This document shows positions 1-11,552 of a stretch of 64,000 nucleotides of DNA, one piece after another. The notes under the pieces were generated by a model. The model worked only from the letters and a program-made list of their open reading frames with translations. It did no database searches and was not told the origin of the DNA. The stretch lies in NCBI RefSeq assembly GCF_001941945.1, contig NZ_CP015583.1, forward strand, positions 175,001-239,000. The letters run 5' to 3'. Source of the DNA: Roseomonas gilardii. GTDB lineage: Bacteria > Pseudomonadota > Alphaproteobacteria > Acetobacterales > Acetobacteraceae. Each line of letters begins with the position of its first letter. Position 1 is the stretch's first letter. The translations under genes and the position numbers were made by a program.

Positions 1-2535
<2,535 letters not shown>

Positions 2536-2731
2536 CATCACTCCCCCGCCGCCGCAGTCCCCCTCAACAAGGGACACCGCGCGCAGCACCAAAGCGCACC
2601 CGCTCAGTCAGCAACACACACTCACAACACCCGATACCCCGCTCCCTCCAGCCCCAAAGCCCCATAAAGCCACAAGGCCCAGATCCTCCATCACCCAGCG
2701 CATCAGGTCGGTACACTACACACACCTCCAC

Positions 2732-2877
2732 GGTTCCCATCCGGTGGCCTGGTGGCCCTAGCGAGGCTGCCACACCCGATCCCATCCCGAACTCGGCCGT
2801 GAAACGCCTCAGCGCCCATGGTACTGCGTCTCAAGACGCGGGAGAGTCGGTCGCCGCCAGGCCGCCCGATGGGAACC
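2732..2877 (+). other. Inverted repeat bracketing 5S rRNA (processing stem)
   Basis: GGTTCCCAT at 2732-2740 is perfectly complementary to ATGGGAACC at 2869-2877. The arms flank the 5S gene closely and would extend helix I. By analogy with rRNA precursor stems this is probably the RNase III or RNase E recognition stem that frees pre-5S RNA. Confidence 0.6.
2748..2861 (+). rRNA. rrf: 5S ribosomal RNA
   Basis: Starts with CCTGGTGGC, which pairs with GCCGCCAGG at the 3' end to form helix I. It contains the typical CCGATCCCATCCCGAACTCG block and a length of about 114 nt. It lies about 210 nt behind the 23S gene and belongs to the same transcript. Confidence 0.95.
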
Positions 2878-2931
2878 TACACACACAACACACCGACCCG
2901 ATCGCCATCACCGCATCACACACTCACCCAA

Positions 2932-3008
<77 letters not shown>

Positions 3009-3041
3009 AATCCCACTTACACACCATGCCAACGCCAACAC

Positions 3042-3074
3042 AACCTCCCGTAGCAACACGCTCGGGAGGTTTGG
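3042..3074 (+). terminator. Terminator of the rRNA operon
   Basis: Perfect 9-bp stem AACCTCCCG (3042-3050) and CGGGAGGTT (3063-3071) with a 12-nt loop, followed only by a short T run. It sits 33 nt after the tRNA, so it is the likely end of the rrn transcript. Confidence 0.7.
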
Positions 3075-3108
3075 TATATTCCAGACCCGCCTTTGCGGGC
3101 GTAAGACA

Positions 3109-5439
3109 ATGTGTTCCATGACCGCTCTTTCCCCCGGCAATCCGGCTGAGGCCGCCATTGAGGCGGCCGGTTACGCTGTTGACAGCCGCGAACTGCCGCA
3201 ACTCCTCCGCCTCGTCATCCGCCGCTTGCCCGCAGATGGCGACACGGTGCGCCTTGCGCTTTGCGAAGTGCGCCGCCGCCGCTGGGCCTCCCGCCTTCTG
3301 GATCTCGCCAACCGTGCCGGCCAGGTCTGGGTACAGCGGAGCGATGCGACGAAAGCCGTCGGCGCGATCGAGAATCCCGAGCCGACGGACGACGAGCTTC
3401 TCTCGCGACTCGACAGCACGGTGCGGGAGCGCCTGCGGAATCTCGCCCCCACCCCAGAGGGGGTGATGGAGGCAGTGCTGTCCGAGCTCAGCGATGTGTC
3501 CGGCACCCAGCTGAATCCGGAACGCCAGGCCCTTCTCGCCCAGGCGGTGGCCGAGGCCTTTGCCCTCGATCGTCCCGCCCTTCGCGATTTCGTCGGCCGC
3601 GTCAGCGCCACCGAGCAGACCCGCCGCGCACAGCAGCGCGAAGCGGAGAAGCTCGCGCGCGAACGCCGCCGGGCCGAGGTCAGCCGCCTGCGCGAATGGG
3701 AGAAGAGCCTCGTCGGCATCGAGGAGGTCGCGCATATGCTCGACGCCTCGCTGCGTGAGGCCACGCGCTGGGCCGGCACCGGCCTGATCCCCGTCGCCCG
3801 CCGTGTCCCCTCGCGCAAAGGGGAGCGCTGGGAGTTCGATCCGGCGGAGGTTGCGGCACTCCGTGGCGAGATGGCCCTCTGGCGCGAGGCGGAACAACCC
3901 CGGCCCGGCCGCCCCGCCGCCCCGGCGCTGATCGGCGGCAAGGGCCTCAACGCCGCCGTTGCCCGTGTCGCCGCGCTGGACCGTTTCGCGGCGCATTTCC
4001 GCACCGCACGCGCCTTGAACCGCCGCATCACCCTGGTCACTGGCCCGACCAATTCCGGCAAGAGCCACTTGGCGCTGGACCGCCTTTCCGAAGCGGAAAG
4101 CGGCATGGCCCTGGCACCCCTCCGCCTGCTGGCGCACGAGTTCCGCGAGGCGCTCGCCAGCCGTGGCATCGCCGCCTCGCTCTCCACGGGGGAGGAGCGC
4201 ATGCCCGTGGAGGGTAGCCGCCATCTCGCCGCGACCGTGGAGATGTGCCCCTTCCACAACCCGACCGATGTGGCTGTGGTGGACGAGGCGCAGCTTCTCC
4301 AGGACCGCGATCGCGGTGCTGCCTGGACGGCCGCGATCATGGGCGCCCCGGCGCGGCATGTCCTCGTGCTCGGCGCGCCGGACTGCGTGCCGATGGTCAA
4401 GCGCATTGCCTCGCTCTGCGACGACCCGGTCGAGGAGATCTCGCTCCAGCGCAAGAGCCCGCTGCGCGCCGCCCGCGCGCCGGTGAACTTCGGCGACCTG
4501 CGCCCCGGCGACGCACTGGTAGCTTTCTCCCGCCGCGACGTGCTGGACCTGCGGGCCGAGCTGGTGCGGCGCGGCCGTCGCGTCGCCGTGGTCTATGGTG
4601 CCCTCAGCCCGGAGGTCCGCCGGGCCGAGGCCGCCCGCTTCCGCGATGGCGAGGCCGATATCCTGGTCGCCACGGATGCCATCGGCATGGGGCTGAACCT
4701 GCCCATCCGCCGCATCGTCTTCTCCACCCTGCGGAAATTCGATGGCGAGCAGCGCCGCGACCTGAACACGCAGGAGGTGAAGCAGATCGGCGGCCGTGCC
4801 GGGCGCTTCGGGCGCTTCGAGGAAGGCATCGTTTCCGTCCTGGCCGGGGGCGGCACGCCGGAGCAGATCCGCCGCCTTCTGGAGGCCCCGCCCGACCTGC
4901 CGGAGGACCTACGCCCCCAGGTGCAGCCCGATGCCGACATCGTTTCCGCCGTGGCGGCGGAGATCGGCTCGGACAGCCTCTTCGGCGTGCTGGCGCGTAT
5001 CCGCCGGGCCGTGCTGCGGCGGGACGACCCGAACTACCGGCTGGCCGATCTCAGCCAGCAGATGGCCATCGCCACGGCGGTGGACGGCGTGCAGGGTCTC
5101 GCCCTGACGCAGCGTTGGACCTACGCGCTCTGCCCGGTGGATCAGCGCGACAACGGCATCGTCCGGCTGGCGCGCTGGGCCGTGGACCACGGTGCGGGCC
5201 GCCCGGTCACGCCGCCCATGGCCGGCCGTCTGCCGGCGCCGGAACGTGCCCAGCGCGACGAGCTGGAGCGGGCCGAGAAGGTCCACAAGCGCCTCGTCGC
5301 CTGGCGCTGGCTCTCCCTGCGCTTTCCCGAGGCCTATCCCAACCGCGCCGAGGCCGAGGCCGAGACCATGCGCCTCGACCGCTGGATCGAAGACGTGCTG
5401 CGCACCCAGCGCCGGGGCCGGGTCGGCCTCTCGGCCTGA
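3109..5439 (+). CDS. Suv3-like ATP-dependent RNA helicase
   Basis: Superfamily 2 helicase of the Suv3/Ski2-like type, which unwinds RNA; relatives act in RNA turnover. Visible motifs: Walker A GPTNSGKS near residue 315, a DEAQ Walker B box near 392, the motif V block GMGLNLP near 528 and motif VI QIGGRAGRFG near 562. A charged, Arg/Glu-rich N-terminal part of about 290 residues and a C-terminal domain flank the core. The length of 776 aa is moderate for the alphaproteobacterial family. The start could also be the ATG three codons downstream; neither has a strong ribosome site. It stands alone, 35 nt after the rrn terminator. Confidence 0.88.
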   Translation: MCSMTALSPGNPAEAAIEAAGYAVDSRELPQLLRLVIRRLPADGDTVRLALCEVRRRRWASRLLDLANRAGQVWVQRSDATKAVGAIENPEPTDDELLSRLDSTVRERLRNLAPTPEGVMEAVLSELSDVSGTQLNPERQALLAQAVAEAFALDRPALRDFVGRVSATEQTRRAQQREAEKLARERRRAEVSRLREWEKSLVGIEEVAHMLDASLREATRWAGTGLIPVARRVPSRKGERWEFDPAEVAALRGEMALWREAEQPRPGRPAAPALIGGKGLNAAVARVAALDRFAAHFRTARALNRRITLVTGPTNSGKSHLALDRLSEAESGMALAPLRLLAHEFREALASRGIAASLSTGEERMPVEGSRHLAATVEMCPFHNPTDVAVVDEAQLLQDRDRGAAWTAAIMGAPARHVLVLGAPDCVPMVKRIASLCDDPVEEISLQRKSPLRAARAPVNFGDLRPGDALVAFSRRDVLDLRAELVRRGRRVAVVYGALSPEVRRAEAARFRDGEADILVATDAIGMGLNLPIRRIVFSTLRKFDGEQRRDLNTQEVKQIGGRAGRFGRFEEGIVSVLAGGGTPEQIRRLLEAPPDLPEDLRPQVQPDADIVSAVAAEIGSDSLFGVLARIRRAVLRRDDPNYRLADLSQQMAIATAVDGVQGLALTQRWTYALCPVDQRDNGIVRLARWAVDHGAGRPVTPPMAGRLPAPERAQRDELERAEKVHKRLVAWRWLSLRFPEAYPNRAEAEAETMRLDRWIEDVLRTQRRGRVGLSA

Positions 5440-5486
5440 TACCGGCGCGGCGTCGCGGCCCGTGCCGTCCCGGCCTTCGCGGGCTT

Positions 5487-6284
5487 CTACTGCTGCGGTC
5501 CCTTCCCGGGCATGGGCGGCGTGGCCTGGGCGTTGCGGCTGCCGGCGGGTCGGCCGCGCCGGCGATGGATCGGGATCACTTCGGCCGAGCGCGGCAGGAA
5601 GTGCTCTGCGACGCGCCGGGGATCGGCTTCCCCGGCCCGCAGTTCCAGGCAGCGGCCCAGGATGTCGCGCAGGGCACCGTTCTCCGCCGCCGCCAGCGTT
5701 TCCATCCAGTCGGCCAGGAAGCCGTTCACCTCGGTGGACATGCCGCGGCTGCAACAGGCGGCCACATCTTCCAGCTCGCGTGCCTCCAGCACCTCCCGCA
5801 GCCGCCGCAGCGGCACGGTGACGCCGTGGCGGAGCAGCGCGCCGAAGACGCCGCCCCGGTTCGCCAGCCGCTCCTCCTCCAGCGCCTTCAGAAGATCGGG
5901 CACGGCCCTCGCATCCTCCGATTCGAGCCAGGCGCTCGCGACTGTCAGGGCGACCTGCCAGTCCGGGTCCAGCCGCAGGAAGGGCTCCCAGGTGCCGCCC
6001 GGCACGGAATGCCGTGCGGCATAGGCGCGCAGGGCCTGCACAGCCTCCCGCCGGCTCCGCAGCGGAAGCCCGTTGGCGAGGCCGAAGGCGTAGAGCTCCT
6101 CCAGGGAGGTGCGGGCGGCCCGGTCGTCGTGCAGCCCGGCTCGCAGGCCCTCCCCCAGCAGCATGTCCTCATAGCCCCGCCAGGAACGCAGGCGGCGGTC
6201 CAGTGAGGGTTCCGCCAGCAGCCGGGCGAATCCCTCGGGCTCGGCCAGGAACAGGGGCTGCCAGGCGATAGGGGGTCTTGGCAT
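5487..6284 (-). CDS. Hypothetical protein
   Basis: 265 aa, Ala/Leu/Arg/Glu-rich, apparently soluble and helical, without a signal peptide or membrane segment. I do not recognise a family. It ends in a basic Pro/Gly-rich tail after an IPIHRRRGRP segment. The ATG at 6284 is preferred over the upstream one at 6344 because AGGGAAG lies at the right distance. It converges with the helicase gene. Confidence 0.7.
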   Translation of the reverse strand: MPRPPIAWQPLFLAEPEGFARLLAEPSLDRRLRSWRGYEDMLLGEGLRAGLHDDRAARTSLEELYAFGLANGLPLRSRREAVQALRAYAARHSVPGGTWEPFLRLDPDWQVALTVASAWLESEDARAVPDLLKALEEERLANRGGVFGALLRHGVTVPLRRLREVLEARELEDVAACCSRGMSTEVNGFLADWMETLAAAENGALRDILGRCLELRAGEADPRRVAEHFLPRSAEVIPIHRRRGRPAGSRNAQATPPMPGKGPQQ

Positions 6285-6574
6285 GGAATTCTTCCCTGCG
6301 TCCGGTGCGGGTCTCCGAGAACCCGCCCGGCAGTGTGCCGGCATCTGGTTGAGAAAAGGTTAACAGCGCCCCTCGGCACTAAGAATTCGACAATCATTCC
6401 GCGTCCGATGGCACCTGCCCATCATGCCGGCCTCGACAAGTGGTGTCGGGTTGCGGAGCGCGGCCGGCAGGGTGAACCCTGTCCGGATAGAGGCGTTCCC
6501 GCTGTGCCCCCTGGCCGGGCCCGGCGCTTCCTTTCCGGGGCGCCGCCTTCCGGCCGCAGAAGGAGATCCGGACG

Positions 6575-7288
6575 ATGGCAAAGGGACAAGTTCTGGTGGT
6601 CGCGACCTCGCATGGCCTCCTGGGCGACGGGCCGGATCGCACCGGGCTGTGGCTGGAGGAACTGGCCGTGCCCTACTATGCCCTGCTGGATGCCGGCTTC
6701 GAGGTGCTCCTGGTCTCCACCGCCGGGGGCGAAATCCCCGTCGATCCGCGCAGCGTGCCGGGCGCCTCGCCCGAACCCAACGGCATCCATGGCGCCGTGG
6801 GCCGCTTCCTGGCCGACGAGGGCGCCATGGCCCTGGCCCGCACCTCGTCGCGGCTGGAAGATGTGGCGGAACAGCCCCATGACGCGATCTTCCTGCCGGG
6901 CGGCCACGGCGCGATGTGGGACCTGCCGGCCAACCGGCCGCTTGCCGCGCTGATCGGCCAGGCCATGGAGGACGGCAGGTTGGTGGCCGCCCTCTGCCAC
7001 GGGCCGGCCGGGCTGGTGGCGGCGCATCGCCAGGGCACCAGCGCCCCGGTGGTGGAGGGACGGCGGGTCACCGGCTTCAGCAACCGCGAGGAAGCCGCCA
7101 CGGGCCTGTCGGAGGTGGTCCCTTTCCTGCTGGAGGACCGGCTGCGCTCCCTGGGCGCCCATTACGAGAGCGGCCCGGAATTCACCGGCTTCGCGCTACG
7201 CGACGGCAACCTGATCACCGGGCAGAATCCGCAATCCTCGGCACTGGTGGCGCAGCACCTGATCGCGGCGCTGGAGGAGCATTCCTGA
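6575..7288 (+). CDS. DJ-1/PfpI (type 1 glutamine amidotransferase-like) family protein
   Basis: 237 aa, Hsp31-like branch. A probable catalytic triad is visible: Glu in GLWLEEL (about 28), the nucleophile elbow ALCHGP with Cys141, and the following His142. The FLPGGHG loop at 107-113 is also typical. Family members act as glyoxalases/deglycases or stress chaperones, and the actual activity here is unknown. A purine-rich ribosome site (GAAGGAGA) precedes the start. Confidence 0.9.
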   Translation: MAKGQVLVVATSHGLLGDGPDRTGLWLEELAVPYYALLDAGFEVLLVSTAGGEIPVDPRSVPGASPEPNGIHGAVGRFLADEGAMALARTSSRLEDVAEQPHDAIFLPGGHGAMWDLPANRPLAALIGQAMEDGRLVAALCHGPAGLVAAHRQGTSAPVVEGRRVTGFSNREEAATGLSEVVPFLLEDRLRSLGAHYESGPEFTGFALRDGNLITGQNPQSSALVAQHLIAALEEHS

Positions 7289-7322
7289 TACCGGGCGCCA
7301 AGGGGCTCCGCGCCCGGTATCA
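7286..7322. terminator. Symmetric bidirectional terminator containing both stop codons
   Basis: TGATACCGGGCGC (7286-7298) and GCGCCCGGTATCA (7310-7322) form a perfect 13-bp stem with an 11-nt loop. The first three bases are the stop codon of the DJ-1 gene and the last three are the stop codon of the convergent XRE gene, so both genes end inside the hairpin. Confidence 0.7.
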
Positions 7323-7904
7323 GCGGCGCGACAGCACGACCAGATAGCTGCAGGGCCGCTCCGAGGCATTCTCGAAGGCGCAGTCCGCCGGGGCGCCCAG
7401 CACCAGGCAGTCTCCGGCAGCGAGCCGGTGCCGCGCCGCGCCTTCGTGGAACAGCAACTCGCCTTCCAGCACCCAGATCGCGTGCTTCCAGGCCAGGTAG
7501 GTGGAGGCCGGGTAGTCCACCCGCGCGCCCGTGGGCAGTTCCACCCGCACCAGCTCCGGATCGCTGCCCGAAGGTGTCACGGCGCGGCGCATATAGCCCG
7601 TGTCCGGGTCGCGCCAGAGCGGCTGCGTGTCCGCGCGCGATACCCGCCCGCCTCCGGCATCGCCCTCGGCCCGTGCCAGAAGCGTGGAGAGCGTCAGACC
7701 CAGCGCCGAGGCCAGCCGTCCGAGCAGCGCGGCGGTCGGGCTGGCCTCGGCGCGTTCCACCTTGCTGATCATGGCTCGCGAGACGGCGGAGCGTTCCGCC
7801 ATCTCCGCGATGGACCAGCCACGTTCCTCGCGTTCCGCCCTCAGCCGGGCGGCCAGCGGGAGCGTCAGGTCGGATAGCTCCGCTTCGTCTTGTATCTTGC
7901 TCAT
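7320..7904 (-). CDS. XRE-family regulator with C-terminal cupin
   Basis: 194 aa. An N-terminal helix-turn-helix (about residues 20-75, MAERSAVSRAMISKVERAEA) is followed by a cupin fold (about 110-190, with HAIWVLEGELLFHEGAARH and VLGAPAD). Such HTH-cupin proteins sense a small ligand and usually control a neighbouring metabolic gene. The nearest candidates are the divergent small gene and monooxygenase, or the convergent DJ-1 gene. Confidence 0.9.
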   Translation of the reverse strand: MSKIQDEAELSDLTLPLAARLRAEREERGWSIAEMAERSAVSRAMISKVERAEASPTAALLGRLASALGLTLSTLLARAEGDAGGGRVSRADTQPLWRDPDTGYMRRAVTPSGSDPELVRVELPTGARVDYPASTYLAWKHAIWVLEGELLFHEGAARHRLAAGDCLVLGAPADCAFENASERPCSYLVVLSRR

Positions 7905-8006
7905 TCATCCATCATAGTAGATGTCGCACCGACCGGTGACCAGCCGCCCCCGATCCAGCCGGATGACGCACCACCCCATGGCCTATCGCCCGAAGGACGG
8001 GATCGC

Positions 8007-8228
8007 ATGATCCCACCCACCCCGATCGGCCACAACGGGGGCCCGCCGCTGGAGGAGCCCGATCCCGGCGCTTCGGGCCGGCTGCATCTCTGGCGTAAGG
8101 CGCACAAGAAGGCCTGGAAGACGCCGCTGCGCGAGATCGCGCTGCGCCGCCTGGCCCGGGCGGAGGAACTGGGCATGACCTATCGCGAATACACGCTCGA
8201 AATCCTGGAACGGGGCCGCTACCTGTGA
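8007..8228 (+). CDS. Small hypothetical protein with GHNGGPP motif
   Basis: 73 aa. An N-terminal PIGHNGGPPLEE motif is followed by a basic segment (WRKAHKKAWKTP) and a helical tail ending in a TYREYTLEILERGRYL-type sequence. I have no functional assignment. The ATG at 8007 has GAAGGA nine bases upstream. Its stop overlaps the GTG start of the next gene (GTGA), so the two are translationally coupled. Confidence 0.7.
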   Translation: MIPPTPIGHNGGPPLEEPDPGASGRLHLWRKAHKKAWKTPLREIALRRLARAEELGMTYREYTLEILERGRYL

Positions 8229-9589
8229 GCCAAGCCAAAGCGGGACGCCAGATCGTCCTGAACGCCTTCGACATGGCCTGTGTCGGGCATATCCAGCAAG
8301 GGATGTGGACGCATCCGCGCGACCGCTCCACGGATTACCTCCGCCTGGATCACTGGATGCGCCTCGCGCAGACGCTGGAGCGTGGGCTGTTCGACGGGCT
8401 GTTCCTCGCCGACGTGCTGGGCATCTACGACGTCTATGGCGACAGCCCCGATGCGTCGCTGCGCGGCGCGGTGCAGGTGCCGCTGCTGGACCCGATGCTG
8501 CTGGTGCCAGCCATGGCCGGCGTCACGCGGCATCTGGGCTTCGGCATCACCTGCAACCTCGCCTATGAGGCGCCCTATCTCTTCGCGCGCCGCTTCTCCA
8601 CGCTGGACCACCTGACGCAGGGGCGCGCAGGCTGGAACATCGTCACCGGCTATCTCGACAGCGCCGCGCGCGCGATGGGGATGGCCTCGCAGATGGCGCA
8701 TGACGACCGCTACGACCTCGCCGACGAGTATATGGAACTCGTCTACAAGTTGTGGGAGGGAAGCTGGGCCGACGACGCCGTACGGGCGGACCGGGCAGAG
8801 GGTCTCTATGCCGATCCTGCCCGCGTGCGCCGCGTGCGGCACGAGGGCGCGCAGTACCGTCTGGACGCGCCGCATCTGGTGGAACCCTCGCCGCAACGGA
8901 CGCCCGTGCTGTTCCAGGCCGGCGCTTCCGAGCGTGGCCGCCGCTTCGCCGCACACCATGCGGAATGCGTCTTCGTCAATGGCGGCGCGAAGCCGGCGGT
9001 GGCGCAACTCGTCGCCGACCTGCGCGCCCGCGCGGCGGGACGGCCGCTGAAAGTGCTGGTCGGCGCCACGCTGGTGATCGGCCGCACCGAGGCCGAGGCG
9101 CGCGACCTGCTGGAGGACTACCGCCGTCACGCCAGCGTCGAGGGGGCCCTGGCCCATGCCTCGGCCTCGCTGGGCATCGACTTCGCCCGCTATGGCATGG
9201 ACGAGCCGATCGAGGCCGGGCCGACCCAGGCGATCCAGTCCAATGTCGAGGCCGCGAAGCGCGCCGCCGGCCCGGTCTGGACCAAGCGCAAGCTGATCGA
9301 CCAGTTCGTGCTGGGCAGCCGCCAGCCACCCATCGTCGGCTCGGCGGAACAGGTGGCCGAGGCGCTGATCCGCTGGGTCGAGGAGGCCGATGTGGACGGC
9401 TTCAACCTGTCCCGCACCGTGGTGCCGGAATGCCTGGAGGCGGTGGTGGAGCGCGTCGTGCCTGTCCTGCAGGAACGCGGCGCCTTCAAGCACGCCTACG
9501 CGCCGGGCACGTTCCGCGAGAAGCTGTTCGGCGCCGGGCCGCGCCTCGCCTCGCCGCATCCGGCGGTGGGGTATCGCTTTCCGGCATGA
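8225..9589 (+). CDS. NtaA/SnaA/DszA-type FMN-dependent monooxygenase
   Basis: 454 aa luciferase-like flavin monooxygenase of the nitrilotriacetate/dibenzothiophene-sulfone class, which uses FMNH2 from a separate reductase. Typical blocks: GLFDGLFLADVLG near 54, FSTLDHLTQGRAGWNIVT near 125, and a C-terminal VDGFNLSRTVVPE segment. No reductase gene is nearby. It starts at GTG overlapping the previous stop. The substrate is unknown; aminopolycarboxylates or organosulfur compounds are the family's range. Confidence 0.9.
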   Translation: MSQAKAGRQIVLNAFDMACVGHIQQGMWTHPRDRSTDYLRLDHWMRLAQTLERGLFDGLFLADVLGIYDVYGDSPDASLRGAVQVPLLDPMLLVPAMAGVTRHLGFGITCNLAYEAPYLFARRFSTLDHLTQGRAGWNIVTGYLDSAARAMGMASQMAHDDRYDLADEYMELVYKLWEGSWADDAVRADRAEGLYADPARVRRVRHEGAQYRLDAPHLVEPSPQRTPVLFQAGASERGRRFAAHHAECVFVNGGAKPAVAQLVADLRARAAGRPLKVLVGATLVIGRTEAEARDLLEDYRRHASVEGALAHASASLGIDFARYGMDEPIEAGPTQAIQSNVEAAKRAAGPVWTKRKLIDQFVLGSRQPPIVGSAEQVAEALIRWVEEADVDGFNLSRTVVPECLEAVVERVVPVLQERGAFKHAYAPGTFREKLFGAGPRLASPHPAVGYRFPA

Positions 9590-9593
9590 TCCG

Positions 9594-9697
9594 GCATCAG
9601 CAGGAGCCAACGAACCGGGTCCAGGGCGCGCAGCGTCCTGGCGGATGGGGGTATCGGGGGAAGGCGGCGCCTTCCCCCCGGGCCAAGGGCGTGACGC
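9594..9697 (+). repeat. Structured intergenic repeat, copy 1 (3' part only)
   Basis: Carries hairpin 2 (CCAGGGCG 9621-9628 with CGTCCTGG 9634-9641) and hairpin 3 (GGGGGAAGGC 9656-9665 with GCCTTCCCCC 9669-9678). Hairpin 1 is absent because the copy begins right behind the monooxygenase stop. It lies between convergent genes and can end transcription from both sides. Confidence 0.8.
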
Positions 9698-10627
9698 CTA
9701 GAACCCCACGCGATCCCCGCCTTTGAGCGACAGGATCTCCCGCGCCTCGTCCGGGGTGGCGATCTCCAGGCCGAGGCCCTCGATGATCTGCCGCACCAGC
9801 CGCACCTGTTCGGCATTGCTGGTGGCGAACTTGCCTGGCCCGGCCCAGAGGCTGTCCTCCAGCCCGACGCGCACATTGCCGCCCATGGCCGCCGCCATGG
9901 CCGCGATGGGAAGCTGATTGCGCCCGGCGCCGAGCACGGACCAGCGGTAGTTGTCGCCGAAGAGCCGGTCGGCCGTGCGCTTCATGTGCATCACATCCTC
10001 CGGATGCGCGCCGATGCCGCCTTGCAGGCCGAAGACCGTCTGGATGAAGAGCGGCGCCTTCACCAGCCCACGGTCGAAGAAGTATTTCAGGTTGTAGAGA
10101 TGCGCCGTGTCATAGCACTCGAACTCGAAGCGCGTGTCGTTGCCGGCGCAGGTGGTCAGGATGTACTCGATCTGGCCGAAGGTGTTGCGGAAGATGATGT
10201 CCTTGTTGGCGAGGTAGGTCCGCTCCCATTCGTGCTTCAGGTCCTTGAAGCGGTCAAGCATCCCGAACAGGCCGAAATTCATCGAGCCGAGATTCAGCGA
10301 TGCCACTTCCGGCTTGAAGGTCGCGGCGGGGCGGACGCGCTCCTCGATGCTCATGGTCGGCGCGCCGCCGGTGGTCAGGTTCACCACGCAGTTCGTGCGC
10401 TGCTTGATGACCGGCAGGAACTTCGCGAAGGCCTCGGGCGTCTGGTCCGGCTCGCCGGTTTCCGGGTTGCGCGCATGCAGGTGGACGATGGCGGCGCCGG
10501 CCTCGGCGGCGCCGACCGCGGCCTCCGCGATCTCCTCCGGCGTCACCGGCAGGTGCGGCGACATGCTCGGCGTGTGGATCGCGCCCGTGACGGCGCAGGT
10601 GATGATGACCTTGCGCTTGGTGGCCAT
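9698..10627 (-). CDS. BKACE-family beta-keto acid cleavage enzyme
   Basis: 309 aa, DUF849/BKACE family: Zn-dependent condensation of a beta-keto acid with acetyl-CoA to give acetoacetate and a new CoA ester. The metal-binding HLHARNP motif is near residue 48, with NLTTGG near 82 and an EDSLWAGPGKFA block near 260. It starts two bases after the dehydrogenase stop. With the carnitine-dehydrogenase-like neighbour it could be a 3-dehydrocarnitine cleavage enzyme, though other beta-keto acids are possible. Confidence 0.9.
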   Translation of the reverse strand: MATKRKVIITCAVTGAIHTPSMSPHLPVTPEEIAEAAVGAAEAGAAIVHLHARNPETGEPDQTPEAFAKFLPVIKQRTNCVVNLTTGGAPTMSIEERVRPAATFKPEVASLNLGSMNFGLFGMLDRFKDLKHEWERTYLANKDIIFRNTFGQIEYILTTCAGNDTRFEFECYDTAHLYNLKYFFDRGLVKAPLFIQTVFGLQGGIGAHPEDVMHMKRTADRLFGDNYRWSVLGAGRNQLPIAAMAAAMGGNVRVGLEDSLWAGPGKFATSNAEQVRLVRQIIEGLGLEIATPDEAREILSLKGGDRVGF

Positions 10628-10629
10628 GC

Positions 10630-11550
10630 TCAGCGTGTCTCCTGTTCCTGCTTGTGCGCCCGCAAGGCGGCAAGGCGCGCGTCGCGCCACTGCATCCTTT
10701 CGGGCAGATCGTCACGCCGCGGCCATTGCCGCATGATCTCGCCTGTCTTCGCCTCGTCGAAGACCTCCGGCCCGGCCGGATCGGCGGCGAGGCGGCGGTA
10801 GAAGCCGGTATAGCGGGCGCAGTAGTCGGGGATGCCGCCCGGCGCGTTCAGCTCGATGGTGGCGAAGGGGCCGAGGAAGCTCCAGCGCAGGCCGAGCCCG
10901 TCCGCCACCGTGCGGTCCAGGTCCTCGGGCGTGACATAGCCTTCCTCGACGAGGCGGAAGGCCTCGGCCAGCAGCGCGCCCTGGAGCCGGTTGAGCACGA
11001 AGCCCTCGATCTCCTTCAGCACCGTGACCGGCACCTGCCCGATGGAATCGTAGATCTCCCGCGCCCGCGCCACCACGGGGGGATCGGTCCATTCGGCGCC
11101 GGAAATCTCCACCACCGGCACGAGGTGCGGCGGGTTCACCGGATGCCCGATCAGGCAGCGCGCCCGCCCCGGCAGGTCCTCGGTGAAAAGCGAGCAGCGG
11201 ATGGCGGAGGAGGAGGAGGCGATGATGGCCCCGCGCGGCGCCAGGGCGTCGAGCTCGCGGAACAGCGCCCGCTTCACCTCCAGCACCTCCGGCCCGTTCT
11301 CCTGCACGAAATCCACGCCGTCGAGCGCGGCGGCGAGATCGCGGGCCGCCTGGATGCGGGCGGCGGCGCCCTCCGGGTCCTGGCAGAGCCCGTGCTCCGC
11401 CAGGTTGCGCAGCCCTTCGGCGCAGAGGGCGCGGGCCTTGTCCGCCACCCCCTCCACCGGGTCCCAGAGCCGGACCTCCCAGCCCGCCCGGGCGAAGATC
11501 ATTCCCCAGGCGCGGCCGATCAGGCCGCTCCCCGCGATGCAGACGCGCAT
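10630..11550 (-). CDS. 3-hydroxyacyl-CoA dehydrogenase family, carnitine-dehydrogenase-like
   Basis: 306 aa NAD-dependent dehydrogenase. The Rossmann motif GSGLIGRAWG is at residues 5-14, an SSSSAIR segment near 112, the catalytic block GHPVNPPHLVPVVE near 133, and a C-terminal helical domain follows. The length and gene pairing with a BKACE enzyme match L-carnitine 3-dehydrogenase or lambda-crystallin-type enzymes. The CDS is sandwiched without gaps between the BKACE gene and the ABC fusion, so all are probably one operon. Confidence 0.87.
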   Translation of the reverse strand: MRVCIAGSGLIGRAWGMIFARAGWEVRLWDPVEGVADKARALCAEGLRNLAEHGLCQDPEGAAARIQAARDLAAALDGVDFVQENGPEVLEVKRALFRELDALAPRGAIIASSSSAIRCSLFTEDLPGRARCLIGHPVNPPHLVPVVEISGAEWTDPPVVARAREIYDSIGQVPVTVLKEIEGFVLNRLQGALLAEAFRLVEEGYVTPEDLDRTVADGLGLRWSFLGPFATIELNAPGGIPDYCARYTGFYRRLAADPAGPEVFDEAKTGEIMRQWPRRDDLPERMQWRDARLAALRAHKQEQETR

Positions 11551-11552
11551 GC

